Assembly: GCA_900544945.1 (NCBI GenBank)
Contig: UQXG01000041.1
Span: 1-15,491, forward strand
Length of the DNA stretch: 15,491 nucleotides
Direction of reading: 5' to 3'
Origin: an uncultured Eubacteriales bacterium
GTDB lineage: Bacteria; Bacillota; Clostridia; Oscillospirales; Oscillospiraceae
Made by a program: the position numbers and the translations under genes. Below are positions 5,969 to 12,644 of this stretch, in pieces. Every line of letters begins with the position of its first letter. Position 1 is the first letter of the stretch. A model generated the notes under the pieces. The model was given only the letters and a program-made list of their open reading frames with translations. It ran no database searches and was not told the origin of the DNA.

Positions 5969-7078
5969 TCAGTTGATCTTGATATTCTCCCACAGGGTAT
6001 TCAGGTTGCTGAGCAGATCCGCATCCAGATTCCGGTAAGCCAGCCGGTTGTACTCCGCGGAAAAGTCCCCCAGCTCCGGATACAGAACCGCCATGGTATC
6101 CTCGCCCATATCCTCAATATAGCCCTCGTTGGTGTAGACGATGCTGTTGGGGGAAGCGTAGTAGGTATACTCCGCGTTGGCAATGGCAGGCTCCTCGGAG
6201 AGCATATAGTTGATGAAGATTTCTGCCAGCTCCTTGTTCTGGGCGCAGGTGGGAATGCACATAGCATCCACATAGAAGTTGGTGTTTTCGGGATAGTAGA
6301 ACTGCAGGTCCACGTTCTCCGCCTGCGCGTCCACCATGGTGAAGTAGTCGCCTGCGTAGTAGGAGCCGATGGCCGCCTCGCCGGACTCCATCATGTTGTA
6401 GATCTCATCCATAACGTAGCTCTTGACCAAAGGCCGCTGAGCCAGCAGCTCGTCATAGGCCCGCTGCCACTCGGCCTTGTCGGTGGTATTCACGTCAATG
6501 CCCAGCTTGTACATAGCAGTGCCGAAGGCATCCCGGGAGTTGTTGTACTGAAGGACGTTTCCGGCATACTTCTCGTTCCACATCAGATCCCAGCCGCCTA
6601 CATCGGCCTCGTCCACCACATTGGCATCGTAGATCACGCCCACAATGCCGTAGGCGTAGGGAATGGAGTACTGGTTGTCGGGATCGTAGTACAGACCCTT
6701 GAAGGTGTCGTCAATATACTGATAGTTGGGGATGTTGTCGAAATTCAGGGGCTGGAGCAGACCCTCGCCCACCATCCGGGCGATCATATAGTCGGAAGGA
6801 ATGAGCACATCGTAGCTCACCGCACCGCTGGAAATCTTGCTGTACATGTCCTCGTTGGAGGCATAGGTGCTGTAGTTCACGGTCACCTTCTGGCCGTAGT
6901 TGGCCTCATACCACTTCTCGAATTCCCGGACGGTCTCGAAGGAGCCTTCGCTGCCGTCGGAAATATACTCGCCCCAGTTGTAAACATTCAGGGTCAGGCT
7001 TTTCTTGCCGCCGCAGCCGGTCAGGCACAGGCACAGCAGCATGGCAGCCGCCAGGATCAGGGAAATGCTTTTCTTCAT
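5969..7078 (-). CDS. potD: Spermidine/putrescine-binding lipoprotein PotD
   Basis: This is the extracellular polyamine receptor of the PotABCD importer. The 369-residue form starts with a lipoprotein signal (MKK, hydrophobic stretch, LTGC with C22 as the lipidated cysteine). The mature part opens with LNVYNWGEYI, the usual PotD/PotF start whose aromatic residues line the polyamine site. YDVLIPSDYMI, IPYAYGIVGVIYD and a late MCIP segment complete the family pattern. I reject the 390-residue ORF start because GGAGG lies seven bases before the ATG at 7078 and the signal peptide begins there. It is the last gene of the operon, 31 bases after potC. Whether spermidine or putrescine is preferred cannot be decided by eye. 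Confidence 0.95.
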   Translation of the reverse strand: MKKSISLILAAAMLLCLCLTGCGGKKSLTLNVYNWGEYISDGSEGSFETVREFEKWYEANYGQKVTVNYSTYASNEDMYSKISSGAVSYDVLIPSDYMIARMVGEGLLQPLNFDNIPNYQYIDDTFKGLYYDPDNQYSIPYAYGIVGVIYDANVVDEADVGGWDLMWNEKYAGNVLQYNNSRDAFGTAMYKLGIDVNTTDKAEWQRAYDELLAQRPLVKSYVMDEIYNMMESGEAAIGSYYAGDYFTMVDAQAENVDLQFYYPENTNFYVDAMCIPTCAQNKELAEIFINYMLSEEPAIANAEYTYYASPNSIVYTNEGYIEDMGEDTMAVLYPELGDFSAEYNRLAYRNLDADLLSNLNTLWENIKIN

Positions 7079-7109
7079 AGGAAATCCTCCATTTTTCTCT
7101 TTACGATGG

Positions 7110-7904
7110 TTATTTATTTGCTTCATCCTTTTCGTCCACAAAGTTGCTGATCAGAAGCAGCGTCAGGGTCACGAAAAAGATGATGGTCGCCAATGCGTAC
7201 ATTTTCGGGGTCACGGTTTTCTTGGTCATGCCGTAAATCCGAATGGGCAGGGTCTCAAAGCCGTTGCCGGAAGTAAAGTAGCTGATGACAAAGTCGTCCA
7301 GGGACAGGGTGAACGCCATAATGGCGCCGGTGATGATGCCCGGCAGAATTTCCGGCAGCTCCACCTTGAAAAAGGCACCCACAGGGGTACAGCCCAAATC
7401 CATGGCCGCCTCTGGCAGGGATTTGTCCATCTGCCGCAGCTTGGGCAGAATCTGCAAAATGACATAGGGCAGGCAGAAGGTCACATGGGCAATGAGCATG
7501 GTCCAGAAGCTCAGGCTGGTAGCCGCCCCGAAAATCCGGCCGATGAAGACGAACATCAGCATCAGAGAAATGCCGGTGATAATGTCCGGATTCGTCATGG
7601 GGATGTCGGTAACGGTATTCAGCACCGCCCGAACGCCTCGGGAACGGAGCTTGTTGATGCCCACGGCGGCTGCCGTGCCCATCACCGTGGAAATGGCGGT
7701 GGCACTGGCTGCCAGCACCAAAGTGTTCCGGAGGGCCTCCAGGGTGTTCCGATCCTTGAGCAGCTCCTGATACCATTTCAGGGAGAAGCCGGAGAACACG
7801 GAAAGGCTTTTGGCCTCGTTGAAGGAGAACACCAGCAGCACCGCAATGGGGGCAAAGAGAATGGCAAACACAATGCCGCTATAGATTTTTGCCGAGGTTT
7901 TCAT
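7110..7904 (-). CDS. potC: Polyamine ABC transporter permease PotC
   Basis: This inner-membrane permease subunit has 264 residues and about six hydrophobic segments, beginning with one at 10-28. The cytoplasmic EAA loop that docks on the ATPase is E165-A-A-M-D-L-G171. The segment SLDDFVISYF at 191-200 is characteristic of the PotC/YdcV branch. The C-terminus is short and charged (DEKDEANK). Its start overlaps the potB stop by four bases (ATGA), showing translational coupling. It forms the transmembrane channel as a heterodimer with PotB. Confidence 0.95.
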   Translation of the reverse strand: MKTSAKIYSGIVFAILFAPIAVLLVFSFNEAKSLSVFSGFSLKWYQELLKDRNTLEALRNTLVLAASATAISTVMGTAAAVGINKLRSRGVRAVLNTVTDIPMTNPDIITGISLMLMFVFIGRIFGAATSLSFWTMLIAHVTFCLPYVILQILPKLRQMDKSLPEAAMDLGCTPVGAFFKVELPEILPGIITGAIMAFTLSLDDFVISYFTSGNGFETLPIRIYGMTKKTVTPKMYALATIIFFVTLTLLLISNFVDEKDEANK

Positions 7905-8785
7905 TCTTCATCCCCTCCATAGACGTAGCGGGCGGTGACGTACTTGACCGCCGTCATGCACGCCAGCAGAATCAGCATCAGAATAAAGGCAATGGCCGCG
8001 GCAAAATGAAGGTTATTGGCCACATACTGCCCCTCGATGGCATCGCCGATGAGGAAAAACTTGCCGTTGCCCAGCTTCTGGGAAATATAGAAGGTGCTGA
8101 TGGAAGGAATCAGAACCATGGTAATGCCGGAGATAACGCCGGGCATACTCAGGGGAATGATCACCCGCCGCAGGACAGACAGGCTTCCGCAGCCCAAGTC
8201 CCGGGCCGCCTCCAGCAGTCTTCCGTCCAGCTTGGCGAGAATCGAGTAAATGGGCAGCACCATATAGGGGAAATAGTCATAGACCATACCGATGATTACC
8301 GCCGTCTCCGTGCCGATGATGTGCACCGGGCCAAAGCCAAGCCGCCCGATCAGGCTGTTCAGAATGCCGGTATCCTGCAAAATCGTCATCCAGGCGTAGG
8401 TGCGGATGAGAAAGTTCATCCACATGGGAATCATGATCAGGGTCACCATGGTCTTCTGGGTCTTCTCCCCGGCCCGAGCCATGATGTAGGCCATGGGATA
8501 GCCCATCAGAAGACAGACAATGGTGGAGATCACCGCCAGCTTCAGGGAACGCATGAAAATCAGAAGGTAGGTGCGCACCTCCACCGACGAGCCGTCCTCC
8601 TGGGCGATGCTGCTGGTGGCGGTAAAGAACCGGGTCACATTTTCCGTGGTGAAGCCGAACTGGTTATCCGTAAAGGCGTAGTAGGCCACGAACACCAGGG
8701 GCACCACCACAAACAGCAGCGCCCAGATGCTGTAGGGTGCCAGCGCCGCCCGATAGGCGTTCTTTCTATGCTTAGGATTTCTCAT
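7901..8785 (-). CDS. potB: Polyamine ABC transporter permease PotB
   Basis: This 294-residue permease is the partner of PotC. After a basic N-terminal tail (MRNPKHRKNAYR) the first membrane helix spans about 17-38, and a long outer loop runs to about 70 before the core helices. The EAA loop is E182-A-A-R-D-L-G188. LNSLIGRLGFGPVHIIGT and the order of segments fit the PotB/PotH branch. Both ends overlap neighbours: its start overlaps the potA stop by four bases and its stop overlaps the potC start by four, so potA-potB-potC are translated as a coupled unit. Confidence 0.95.
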   Translation of the reverse strand: MRNPKHRKNAYRAALAPYSIWALLFVVVPLVFVAYYAFTDNQFGFTTENVTRFFTATSSIAQEDGSSVEVRTYLLIFMRSLKLAVISTIVCLLMGYPMAYIMARAGEKTQKTMVTLIMIPMWMNFLIRTYAWMTILQDTGILNSLIGRLGFGPVHIIGTETAVIIGMVYDYFPYMVLPIYSILAKLDGRLLEAARDLGCGSLSVLRRVIIPLSMPGVISGITMVLIPSISTFYISQKLGNGKFFLIGDAIEGQYVANNLHFAAAIAFILMLILLACMTAVKYVTARYVYGGDEE

Positions 8786-9900
8786 TCTTCCTCTTCACCT
8801 CCGGGGTTGGACAGCTCGTCCAGTTCATTGGAGAAGGAGGAGTAATCGCCGAACATGCCGGAATACTTGGACTTTTTCATGATGTGGATGGCGTCCGGCT
8901 CCAGGGAAATGCCGATGTGGCTCCCCTCCTCCACCGGGTCGGTGGTCTGAATCATCCACTTAAAGCCGCCGATGTCCACAATGGCCTCGTTGTGCACGCC
9001 CATGAAGGTCACGGAGGTCACCAGTCCCTGGAGCACTCCCGGCTCAGGCTTTACAATGTCCACGTCCTCCGGCCGGATGACCACATCCACCGGCTCATTG
9101 GGAGCAAAGCCCTTGTCCAGGCAGTCGAAGACCTGGCCGCCAAAGCGCACCTTGTAGTCTGCCAACATGACCCCGTCCACGATATTGCTCTCGCCGATGA
9201 AGTCGGCAACAAAGGCGTTGACAGGCTCGTTATAGATGTCCTGGGGGGTGCCGATCTGCTGAATTTTGCCCTCACTCATGACCACGATGGTGTCGGACAT
9301 GCTCAGAGCCTCCTCCTGGTCGTGGGTGACGAAGATAAAGGTGATTCCCGTGGACTTCTGAATCTTCTTCAGCTCCTGCTGCATATCCTTGCGCAGTTTT
9401 AAGTCCAAGGCGCCCAAGGGCTCGTCCAGCAGAAGGATCTTCGGCTCGTTGACCAGAGCCCGGGCGATAGCCACCCGCTGCTGCTGACCGCCGGACAGGC
9501 TGGTCACCCGCCGATGGGCAAAGCCGGAGAGCATGACCATGCTGAGCATTTTGTCCACTTTTTCCTTGATTTCCTTCTTGGGCACCTTCTTTTCCCGCAG
9601 GGGGAAGGCCACGTTTTCAAAGACGTTCAGGTGGGGAAACAGGGCGTATTTCTGGAACACGGTGTTGACGTTCCGTTTATGGGGGGGCACGTCGTTGATC
9701 CGATCGCCCATGAACAGCACGTCGCCCTGGTCAGGATATACAAAGCCGCCGATGATCCGCAGGGTGGTGGTCTTGCCGCAGCCGGAGGGACCCAGCAGCG
9801 TGATAAACTCGTTGTCATGGATGTCCAGGCTGATATTGTCCAGGACAACCTCCCCGTCAAAGGATTTGGAGATGTTCTTCAGCTCGATGATTTTTTCCAT
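8782..9900 (-). CDS. potA: Polyamine ABC transporter ATP-binding protein PotA
   Basis: This is the ATPase that powers polyamine import. The 372-residue form has Walker A G37-PSGCGKT-T45, Q-loop Q83, signature LSGGQ at 135-139, Walker B ILLLDE at 155-160 and H-loop H193. The C-terminal third (from about residue 235) is a TOBE-like regulatory domain, usual for PotA/MalK-type subunits. The last residues are acidic (EEEE). I use the ATG at 9900 with GAAGGA upstream, because the protein aligns with PotA from that methionine; the longer 390-residue ORF adds a non-homologous stretch that runs into the leader terminator. It is the first gene of potABCD and has no promoter of its own after that terminator. 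Confidence 0.96.
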   Translation of the reverse strand: MEKIIELKNISKSFDGEVVLDNISLDIHDNEFITLLGPSGCGKTTTLRIIGGFVYPDQGDVLFMGDRINDVPPHKRNVNTVFQKYALFPHLNVFENVAFPLREKKVPKKEIKEKVDKMLSMVMLSGFAHRRVTSLSGGQQQRVAIARALVNEPKILLLDEPLGALDLKLRKDMQQELKKIQKSTGITFIFVTHDQEEALSMSDTIVVMSEGKIQQIGTPQDIYNEPVNAFVADFIGESNIVDGVMLADYKVRFGGQVFDCLDKGFAPNEPVDVVIRPEDVDIVKPEPGVLQGLVTSVTFMGVHNEAIVDIGGFKWMIQTTDPVEEGSHIGISLEPDAIHIMKKSKYSGMFGDYSSFSNELDELSNPGGEEEE

Positions 9901-9940
9901 GTTCTTTCCTTCTTTCTCCCGAATCACAATGAAAAATGAA

Positions 9941-9968
9941 AAGCGGTACGCCAAAAGGCATACCGCTT
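9941..9968 (-). terminator. Intrinsic terminator in the pot leader
   Basis: On the minus strand AAGCGGTATGCC, a TTTT loop and GGCGTACCGCTT form a 12-bp stem with one U-G pair, followed by TTCATTTTTC. It ends 40 bases before the potA ATG. No promoter is visible between it and potA, so potABCD transcripts from upstream must read through it. The plus strand has no T run after it. Confidence 0.8.
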
Positions 9969-10033
9969 GCGAAACTTCCGTTTATCAGGCTCTGCGAAGG
10001 CGCACCGCTTCCCGGTGTCAACCGTCTATGCAC

Positions 10034-10132
10034 TCAGAACGCATCCAAAACGCACAGCCTCGAGAGTCCTCGAACCCGAATCAGATCAGAGTCTATATAG
10101 CAAAGATTACTTTTACTACTCTTATTGACCAT
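10034..10132 (-). CDS. Possible 32-residue leader peptide in the pot leader
   Basis: An ATG opens a 32-codon frame ending TGA at 10034, within the leader RNA. The peptide begins MVNKSSKSNLCYI, has DSDLIRVRGLSRL in the middle and ends CVLDAF; it is rich in Leu, Arg and Ser with two cysteines. The ribosome site is weak (only AGG at a long distance), which lowers confidence. The stop lies 17 bases before the CACCG hairpin, and the frame covers the TCGAG hairpin, so ribosome movement or stalling would change the folding just upstream of the terminator. Nascent-peptide control of polyamine genes is known elsewhere (for example SpeFL in enterobacteria, AdoMetDC uORFs in eukaryotes), but I see no sequence relation to those. 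Confidence 0.35.
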   Translation of the reverse strand: MVNKSSKSNLCYIDSDLIRVRGLSRLCVLDAF

Positions 10133-10333
10133 TTCACAAGTTTATGCCTGGGGGCACGGTTTATAGTAACCAACTTATAAAACTGAGCTTTTAACTCAAT
10201 CAATAAGGCAACAGAAGTTGCCAACCGCGAACGGTTTTCGGCATTCGACCCGGCTGTCCGTATGGCCTCAGCCGACTTGCGTCGGCGGTCGTATCCTGCT
10301 TTGGAAAGACTCTTTCCAATCGAGATTAGGCTT

Positions 10334-10361
10334 ATTATAACATAATCCGACCCAGTGTCAA
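10334..10361 (-). promoter_or_regulatory. Strong sigma-A promoter of the pot leader
   Basis: On the minus strand: perfect TTGACA (10356-10361), 16 bases, perfect TATAAT (10334-10339) preceded by TGT (extended -10). It lies about 435 bases upstream of the potA ATG, giving a very long 5' leader. Confidence 0.88.
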
Positions 10362-10454
10362 CCAAAAATAGGTATAAATTTTCATACAAATGTTGGAAAA
10401 ATAGCCACAATTTGCACAAGAAACCGTTGTGAAGTAAAAATTGCAAAAAAAGGA

Positions 10455-10483
10455 TTGACAGAAGCATCCCTTTCGTGTATCAT
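10455..10483 (+). promoter_or_regulatory. Sigma-A promoter of the glycine riboswitch transcript
   Basis: TTGACA (10455-10460), 17 bases, TATCAT (10478-10483). It is divergent from the pot promoter, with 93 AT-rich bases between the two -35 boxes, and it precedes the riboswitch by about 30 bases. Confidence 0.85.
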
Positions 10484-10512
10484 CAAGAGCGTAAATTACA
10501 TAACGACAAACG

Positions 10513-10671
10513 AAGTTCTTAGGGGAATGGCGAAAGCCTGCCGAAGGAGTAACACTCTCAGGCGCCTGATATCAGGTAGGGACTAAGAATGGATGTGGCT
10601 CTGGAGAATCTCAGAAGTGAGTACCGAAGGTGCAAGGCGCAAGCCGAATCTCTCAGGTAAAAGGACAGAGT
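10513..10671 (+). ncRNA. Tandem glycine riboswitch (two aptamers)
   Basis: Two glycine aptamers lie in series. The first (about 10513-10592) is closed by TTCTTAG/CTAAGAA and contains GCCGAAGGAG and CTCTCAGGCGCC. The second (about 10598-10671) is closed by CTCTG/CAGAG and contains ACCGAAGGTGCAA, AATCTCTCAGG and TAAAAGGACAGAG. These are the conserved cores of Rfam's glycine riboswitch, and the short linker fits the known tandem arrangement. It controls the AGCS symporter gene at 10773. By analogy with transporter-linked glycine riboswitches it may turn uptake off when glycine is plentiful, but the direction of control must be tested. Confidence 0.96.
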
Positions 10672-10693
10672 AAGTACGTTTCCCCTCTTGGCA

Positions 10694-10747
10694 GCCGGAA
10701 CGTGACTTTCTTTCGCTGGAGCATAACGCGTCCGGCGATTTTTTTGT
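10694..10747 (+). terminator. Expression-platform terminator of the glycine riboswitch
   Basis: GCCGGA (10694-10699) pairs with TCCGGC (10731-10736), with CGT/ACG extending the stem after bulges, followed by GA and a run of seven T. It stands 25 bases before the symporter ATG and is presumably formed or prevented according to glycine binding. Confidence 0.8.
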
Positions 10748-10772
10748 TTGTCGGAAAGAAAGAGGTCAAATT

Positions 10773-12164
10773 ATGGAAACCATCGTAACCCAGATCGTGG
10801 CAGCCGTCAATGACGTCCTGTGGAACAAGTGGCTTGTGCTTCTGTTCCTGCTTCTCGGCAGCGGCATCTACTTCTCCATCCGCACGAACTTCGTCCAGGT
10901 TCGGAAATTCGGCGAGGGTATGCGCCGGGTCTTCGGCAACATCAAGCTTTTCGGTGAAAATGCAGGCAAGGACGGCATGAGCTCCTTCCAGGCTCTGGCC
11001 ACCGCCATCGCCGCCCAGGTAGGCACCGGCAACATCGCCGGCTGCGCCACGGCTCTGGTCTCCGGCGGCCCCGGCGCTATCTTCTGGATGTGGGTTTCCG
11101 CCTTCTTCGGCATGTCCACCATCTACGGCGAGGCGGTTCTTGCCCAGAAGTACAAGCAGACCGGCGCCCACGGGGAAATCACCGGCGGCCCCATCTACTA
11201 TATCAAGGCCGCCTTCAAGGGCAAGCTGGGCGTATTCCTGGCAGGCTTCTTTGCCGTAGCCATCACCCTTGCCCTGGGCTTCATGGGCAACATGGTTCAG
11301 TCCAACTCCATCGGCGATGCCTTCCACACCGCCTTCGGCGTACCCAAGTGGATCATGGGTCTGCTGGTCGCCGGTGTGTGCGCCTTCATTTTCCTGGGCG
11401 GTGTCCAGCGGATCGCCGCCTTCACCGAGAAGCTGGTGCCCATTATGGCCTGCTTCTACATCATCGGCTCCCTGATTGCCATTTTCATGAACGCCAATCA
11501 GATTCTCCCCGCCATCGCTTCTATTTTCGTTGGTGCCTTCAAGCCCCAGGCGGTTCTGGGCGGTGTGTTGGGCGTGTCCATTAAGGAAGCCATGCGCTAC
11601 GGCGTGGCCCGGGGCCTGTTCTCCAACGAAGCCGGTATGGGCTCTACTCCCCACGCCCACGCCCTTGCCAAGGTTGCCAAGCCCCAGGATCAGGGCGTTG
11701 TGGCCATGGTCGGCGTGTTCATCGACACCTTCGTGGTTCTGAACATGACCGCCCTTGTCATTCTCACCTCCGGCGTGCTGGGCACCGCTGACGCAAACGG
11801 CGAGCTGCTCAGCGGCACCGCTCTGGCTCAGGCCGCCTTCAACCATGCTTTCGGCAGCTTCGGCAGTGCCTTTGTTGCCATCTGCCTGCTGTTCTTCGCC
11901 TTCTCCACCATCATCGGCTGGTACTTCTTCGGCGAGACCAACGTCAAGGCCCTGTTCCACGGCAAGAAGGCCGCCCGGGTCTGCTACGGTGTCATTGCCC
12001 TGGTGTTCATTGCCGTGGGCGCTACCCAGAAGGTCTCCCTGGTCTGGGATATGTCCGACATGTTCAATGGTCTGATGGTCATCCCCAACCTGCTGGCGGT
12101 GCTGGCTCTGAGCAATATCGTCACCAAGTTCGCCAAGGACGACCATACCCTCACCGGCGAATAA
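10773..12164 (+). CDS. Sodium:alanine/glycine symporter, AGCS family
   Basis: This 463-residue integral membrane protein imports alanine or glycine with sodium. Family signatures are clear: the GTGNIAG motif followed by SGGPGAIFWMW in the first third, ITGGPIYYI, and the strongly conserved GLFSNEAGMGSTPHAHA in the middle. About ten or eleven hydrophobic segments are spread along the chain, beginning with one at about 19-36 (WLVLLFLLLGSGIYFSI). The ATG has AAAGAGG nine bases upstream. The tandem glycine riboswitch in its leader points to glycine as a relevant substrate. It is transcribed alone and ends at a terminator shared with the converging DUF6440 gene. E. coli DaaA/YaaJ and Bacillus AlsT are relatives. 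Confidence 0.96.
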   Translation: METIVTQIVAAVNDVLWNKWLVLLFLLLGSGIYFSIRTNFVQVRKFGEGMRRVFGNIKLFGENAGKDGMSSFQALATAIAAQVGTGNIAGCATALVSGGPGAIFWMWVSAFFGMSTIYGEAVLAQKYKQTGAHGEITGGPIYYIKAAFKGKLGVFLAGFFAVAITLALGFMGNMVQSNSIGDAFHTAFGVPKWIMGLLVAGVCAFIFLGGVQRIAAFTEKLVPIMACFYIIGSLIAIFMNANQILPAIASIFVGAFKPQAVLGGVLGVSIKEAMRYGVARGLFSNEAGMGSTPHAHALAKVAKPQDQGVVAMVGVFIDTFVVLNMTALVILTSGVLGTADANGELLSGTALAQAAFNHAFGSFGSAFVAICLLFFAFSTIIGWYFFGETNVKALFHGKKAARVCYGVIALVFIAVGATQKVSLVWDMSDMFNGLMVIPNLLAVLALSNIVTKFAKDDHTLTGE

Positions 12165-12207
12165 CCACCTTCCCTTGGAGGAAGATGCCCGAAGGGCGGA
12201 TGAGGGC
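12165..12207. repeat. Second copy of the MITE inner module
   Basis: Read on the minus strand this stretch (CCTCATCCGCCC, TTCGGGC, then a CCTTC-rich hairpin) matches most positions of 3171-3213 inside the MITE-like element. It starts immediately after the symporter stop codon and stands alone without the MITE tips, so the module appears to be an independent repeat unit. Confidence 0.6.
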
Positions 12208-12238
12208 AAAAATCCCGCATTCTCAGAAAACTTTCGTA

Positions 12239-12280
12239 GAAACGCCTCCGATTCAACCGAACCGGAGGCGTTTTCTTCAC
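12239..12280. terminator. Bidirectional terminator between symporter and DUF6440 gene
   Basis: AACGCCTCCG pairs with CGGAGGCGTT, ten base pairs, followed by TTTTCTTC on the plus strand. The minus strand also has a T run (the complement of AGAAA). Its plus-strand tail overlaps the stop codon of the DUF6440 gene. Confidence 0.85.
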
Positions 12281-12465
12281 TTTTCTTCCTTCACCGGCAG
12301 CGGGGAAACCACCGGCTTGCCGTCCCGATCCAGCAGCACCGTCAGTCCCCCGCCGTAGCCGCTCTGATGGAACAGATAATTCACTCCGGTCTTGGTATCC
12401 ACCCAGATTTCCGTAGTGGTCAGGGTGCCCTCCCCGTGAATTCGTGCAAACCGCTTGTCTGCCAT
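12277..12465 (-). CDS. DUF6440 family small protein
   Basis: This 62-residue protein of unknown function fits DUF6440 as I recall it: a short lead, then a strand with IWVDTKTGVNYLFHQSGYGG, then LTVLLDRDGKPVV. The pattern VD..TGVNYL....GY.GGLT.LLD.DGKP is the family hallmark. It has no signal peptide or membrane helix and is likely a small cytosolic beta protein. The ribosome site AAGGGAG lies eight bases before the ATG. No good promoter is visible in the 179 bases upstream, which are filled with hairpins, so it may be read from weak upstream transcription. Confidence 0.88.
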   Translation of the reverse strand: MADKRFARIHGEGTLTTTEIWVDTKTGVNYLFHQSGYGGGLTVLLDRDGKPVVSPLPVKEEK

Positions 12466-12494
12466 AAAAATATCTCCCTTTTATACGAGTTTTT

Positions 12495-12520
12495 AATAAA
12501 ACGCTTAAAAGCGTTTTATT
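12495..12520. repeat. Perfect 12-bp inverted repeat upstream of the DUF6440 gene
   Basis: AATAAAACGCTT and AAGCGTTTTATT flank a two-base centre. On the minus strand it is followed by AAAAACTCG rather than a T run after the stem, although the 3' arm itself ends TTTTATT, so it could act as a weak terminator or a processing hairpin. Confidence 0.6.
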
Positions 12521-12604
12521 AGGCCGCAGGATTGCGCCCACTGCCGCTAAAAAACGAAGTCAATACATTTCTTACCGCCGCCCAGGCGGTCTGCCGTAAA
12601 ACGG

Positions 12605-12636
12605 CTTAAGTAAAATGATGAAATCATTTTATTAAG
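12605..12636 (-). terminator. AT-rich hairpin after the nucleoside kinase gene
   Basis: CTTAA-G-TAAAATGAT, a GAA loop, ATCATTTTA-TTAAG. It sits 9 bases after the kinase stop on the minus strand. Its stem is AT-rich and the 3' arm carries a TTTTA run. Two further small hairpins follow at about 12573-12603 (ACCGCC/GGCGGT and GCCGT/ACGGC). Confidence 0.55.
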
Positions 12637-12644
12637 AAATCGTA

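Larger units (their letters stand above)
9941..10328 (-). ncRNA. Candidate structured leader RNA of potABCD (family unknown)
   Basis: The transcript from the consensus promoter at 10334-10361 should start near 10328 and run about 390 nt to the terminator. On the minus strand it holds a chain of perfect small hairpins: TTGGAAAG/CTTTCCAA (10301-10319); GCCGAC-GCAA-GTCGGC, a GNRA loop (10271-10286); AACCG-TTCG-CGGTT, a UUCG-type loop (10223-10236); GGCAAC-TTCT-GTTGCC (10207-10222); TGCC-CCCA-GGCA (10145-10156); TCGAG-GACT-CTCGA (10060-10073); CACCG-GGAAG-CGGTG (10003-10017). The extended third hairpin and the fourth compete for the same GGC at 10220-10222. I looked for T-box, RNase P, 6S, SRP, cobalamin, lysine and guanidine signatures and found none. 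It may be a riboswitch-like attenuator of polyamine import or a separate small RNA whose read-through feeds the operon. Confidence 0.55.

Noticed and set aside
9941..10328. T-box, RNase P, 6S, SRP, cobalamin, lysine or guanidine RNA
   Set aside because: The signatures I would require (such as TGGNACCGCG for T-box, GAGGAAAGTCC for RNase P, the B12 box) are absent. GGGAAGCGGTG near 10005-10015 recalls part of the cobalamin core but the rest is missing.
10093..10467. A 124-codon minus-strand frame through the pot leader
   Set aside because: It begins upstream of the mapped-looking promoter at 10334-10361 and crosses it, has no ribosome site, and its later part coincides with the hairpin chain. 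It is better explained as an open frame in structured RNA.
10653..12209. A 518-codon frame antisense to the AGCS symporter
   Set aside because: It is the complement of a clear membrane protein gene with GC-rich codons; composition (Gly, His, Gln, Glu rich) is typical of such shadows and it has no start signals.
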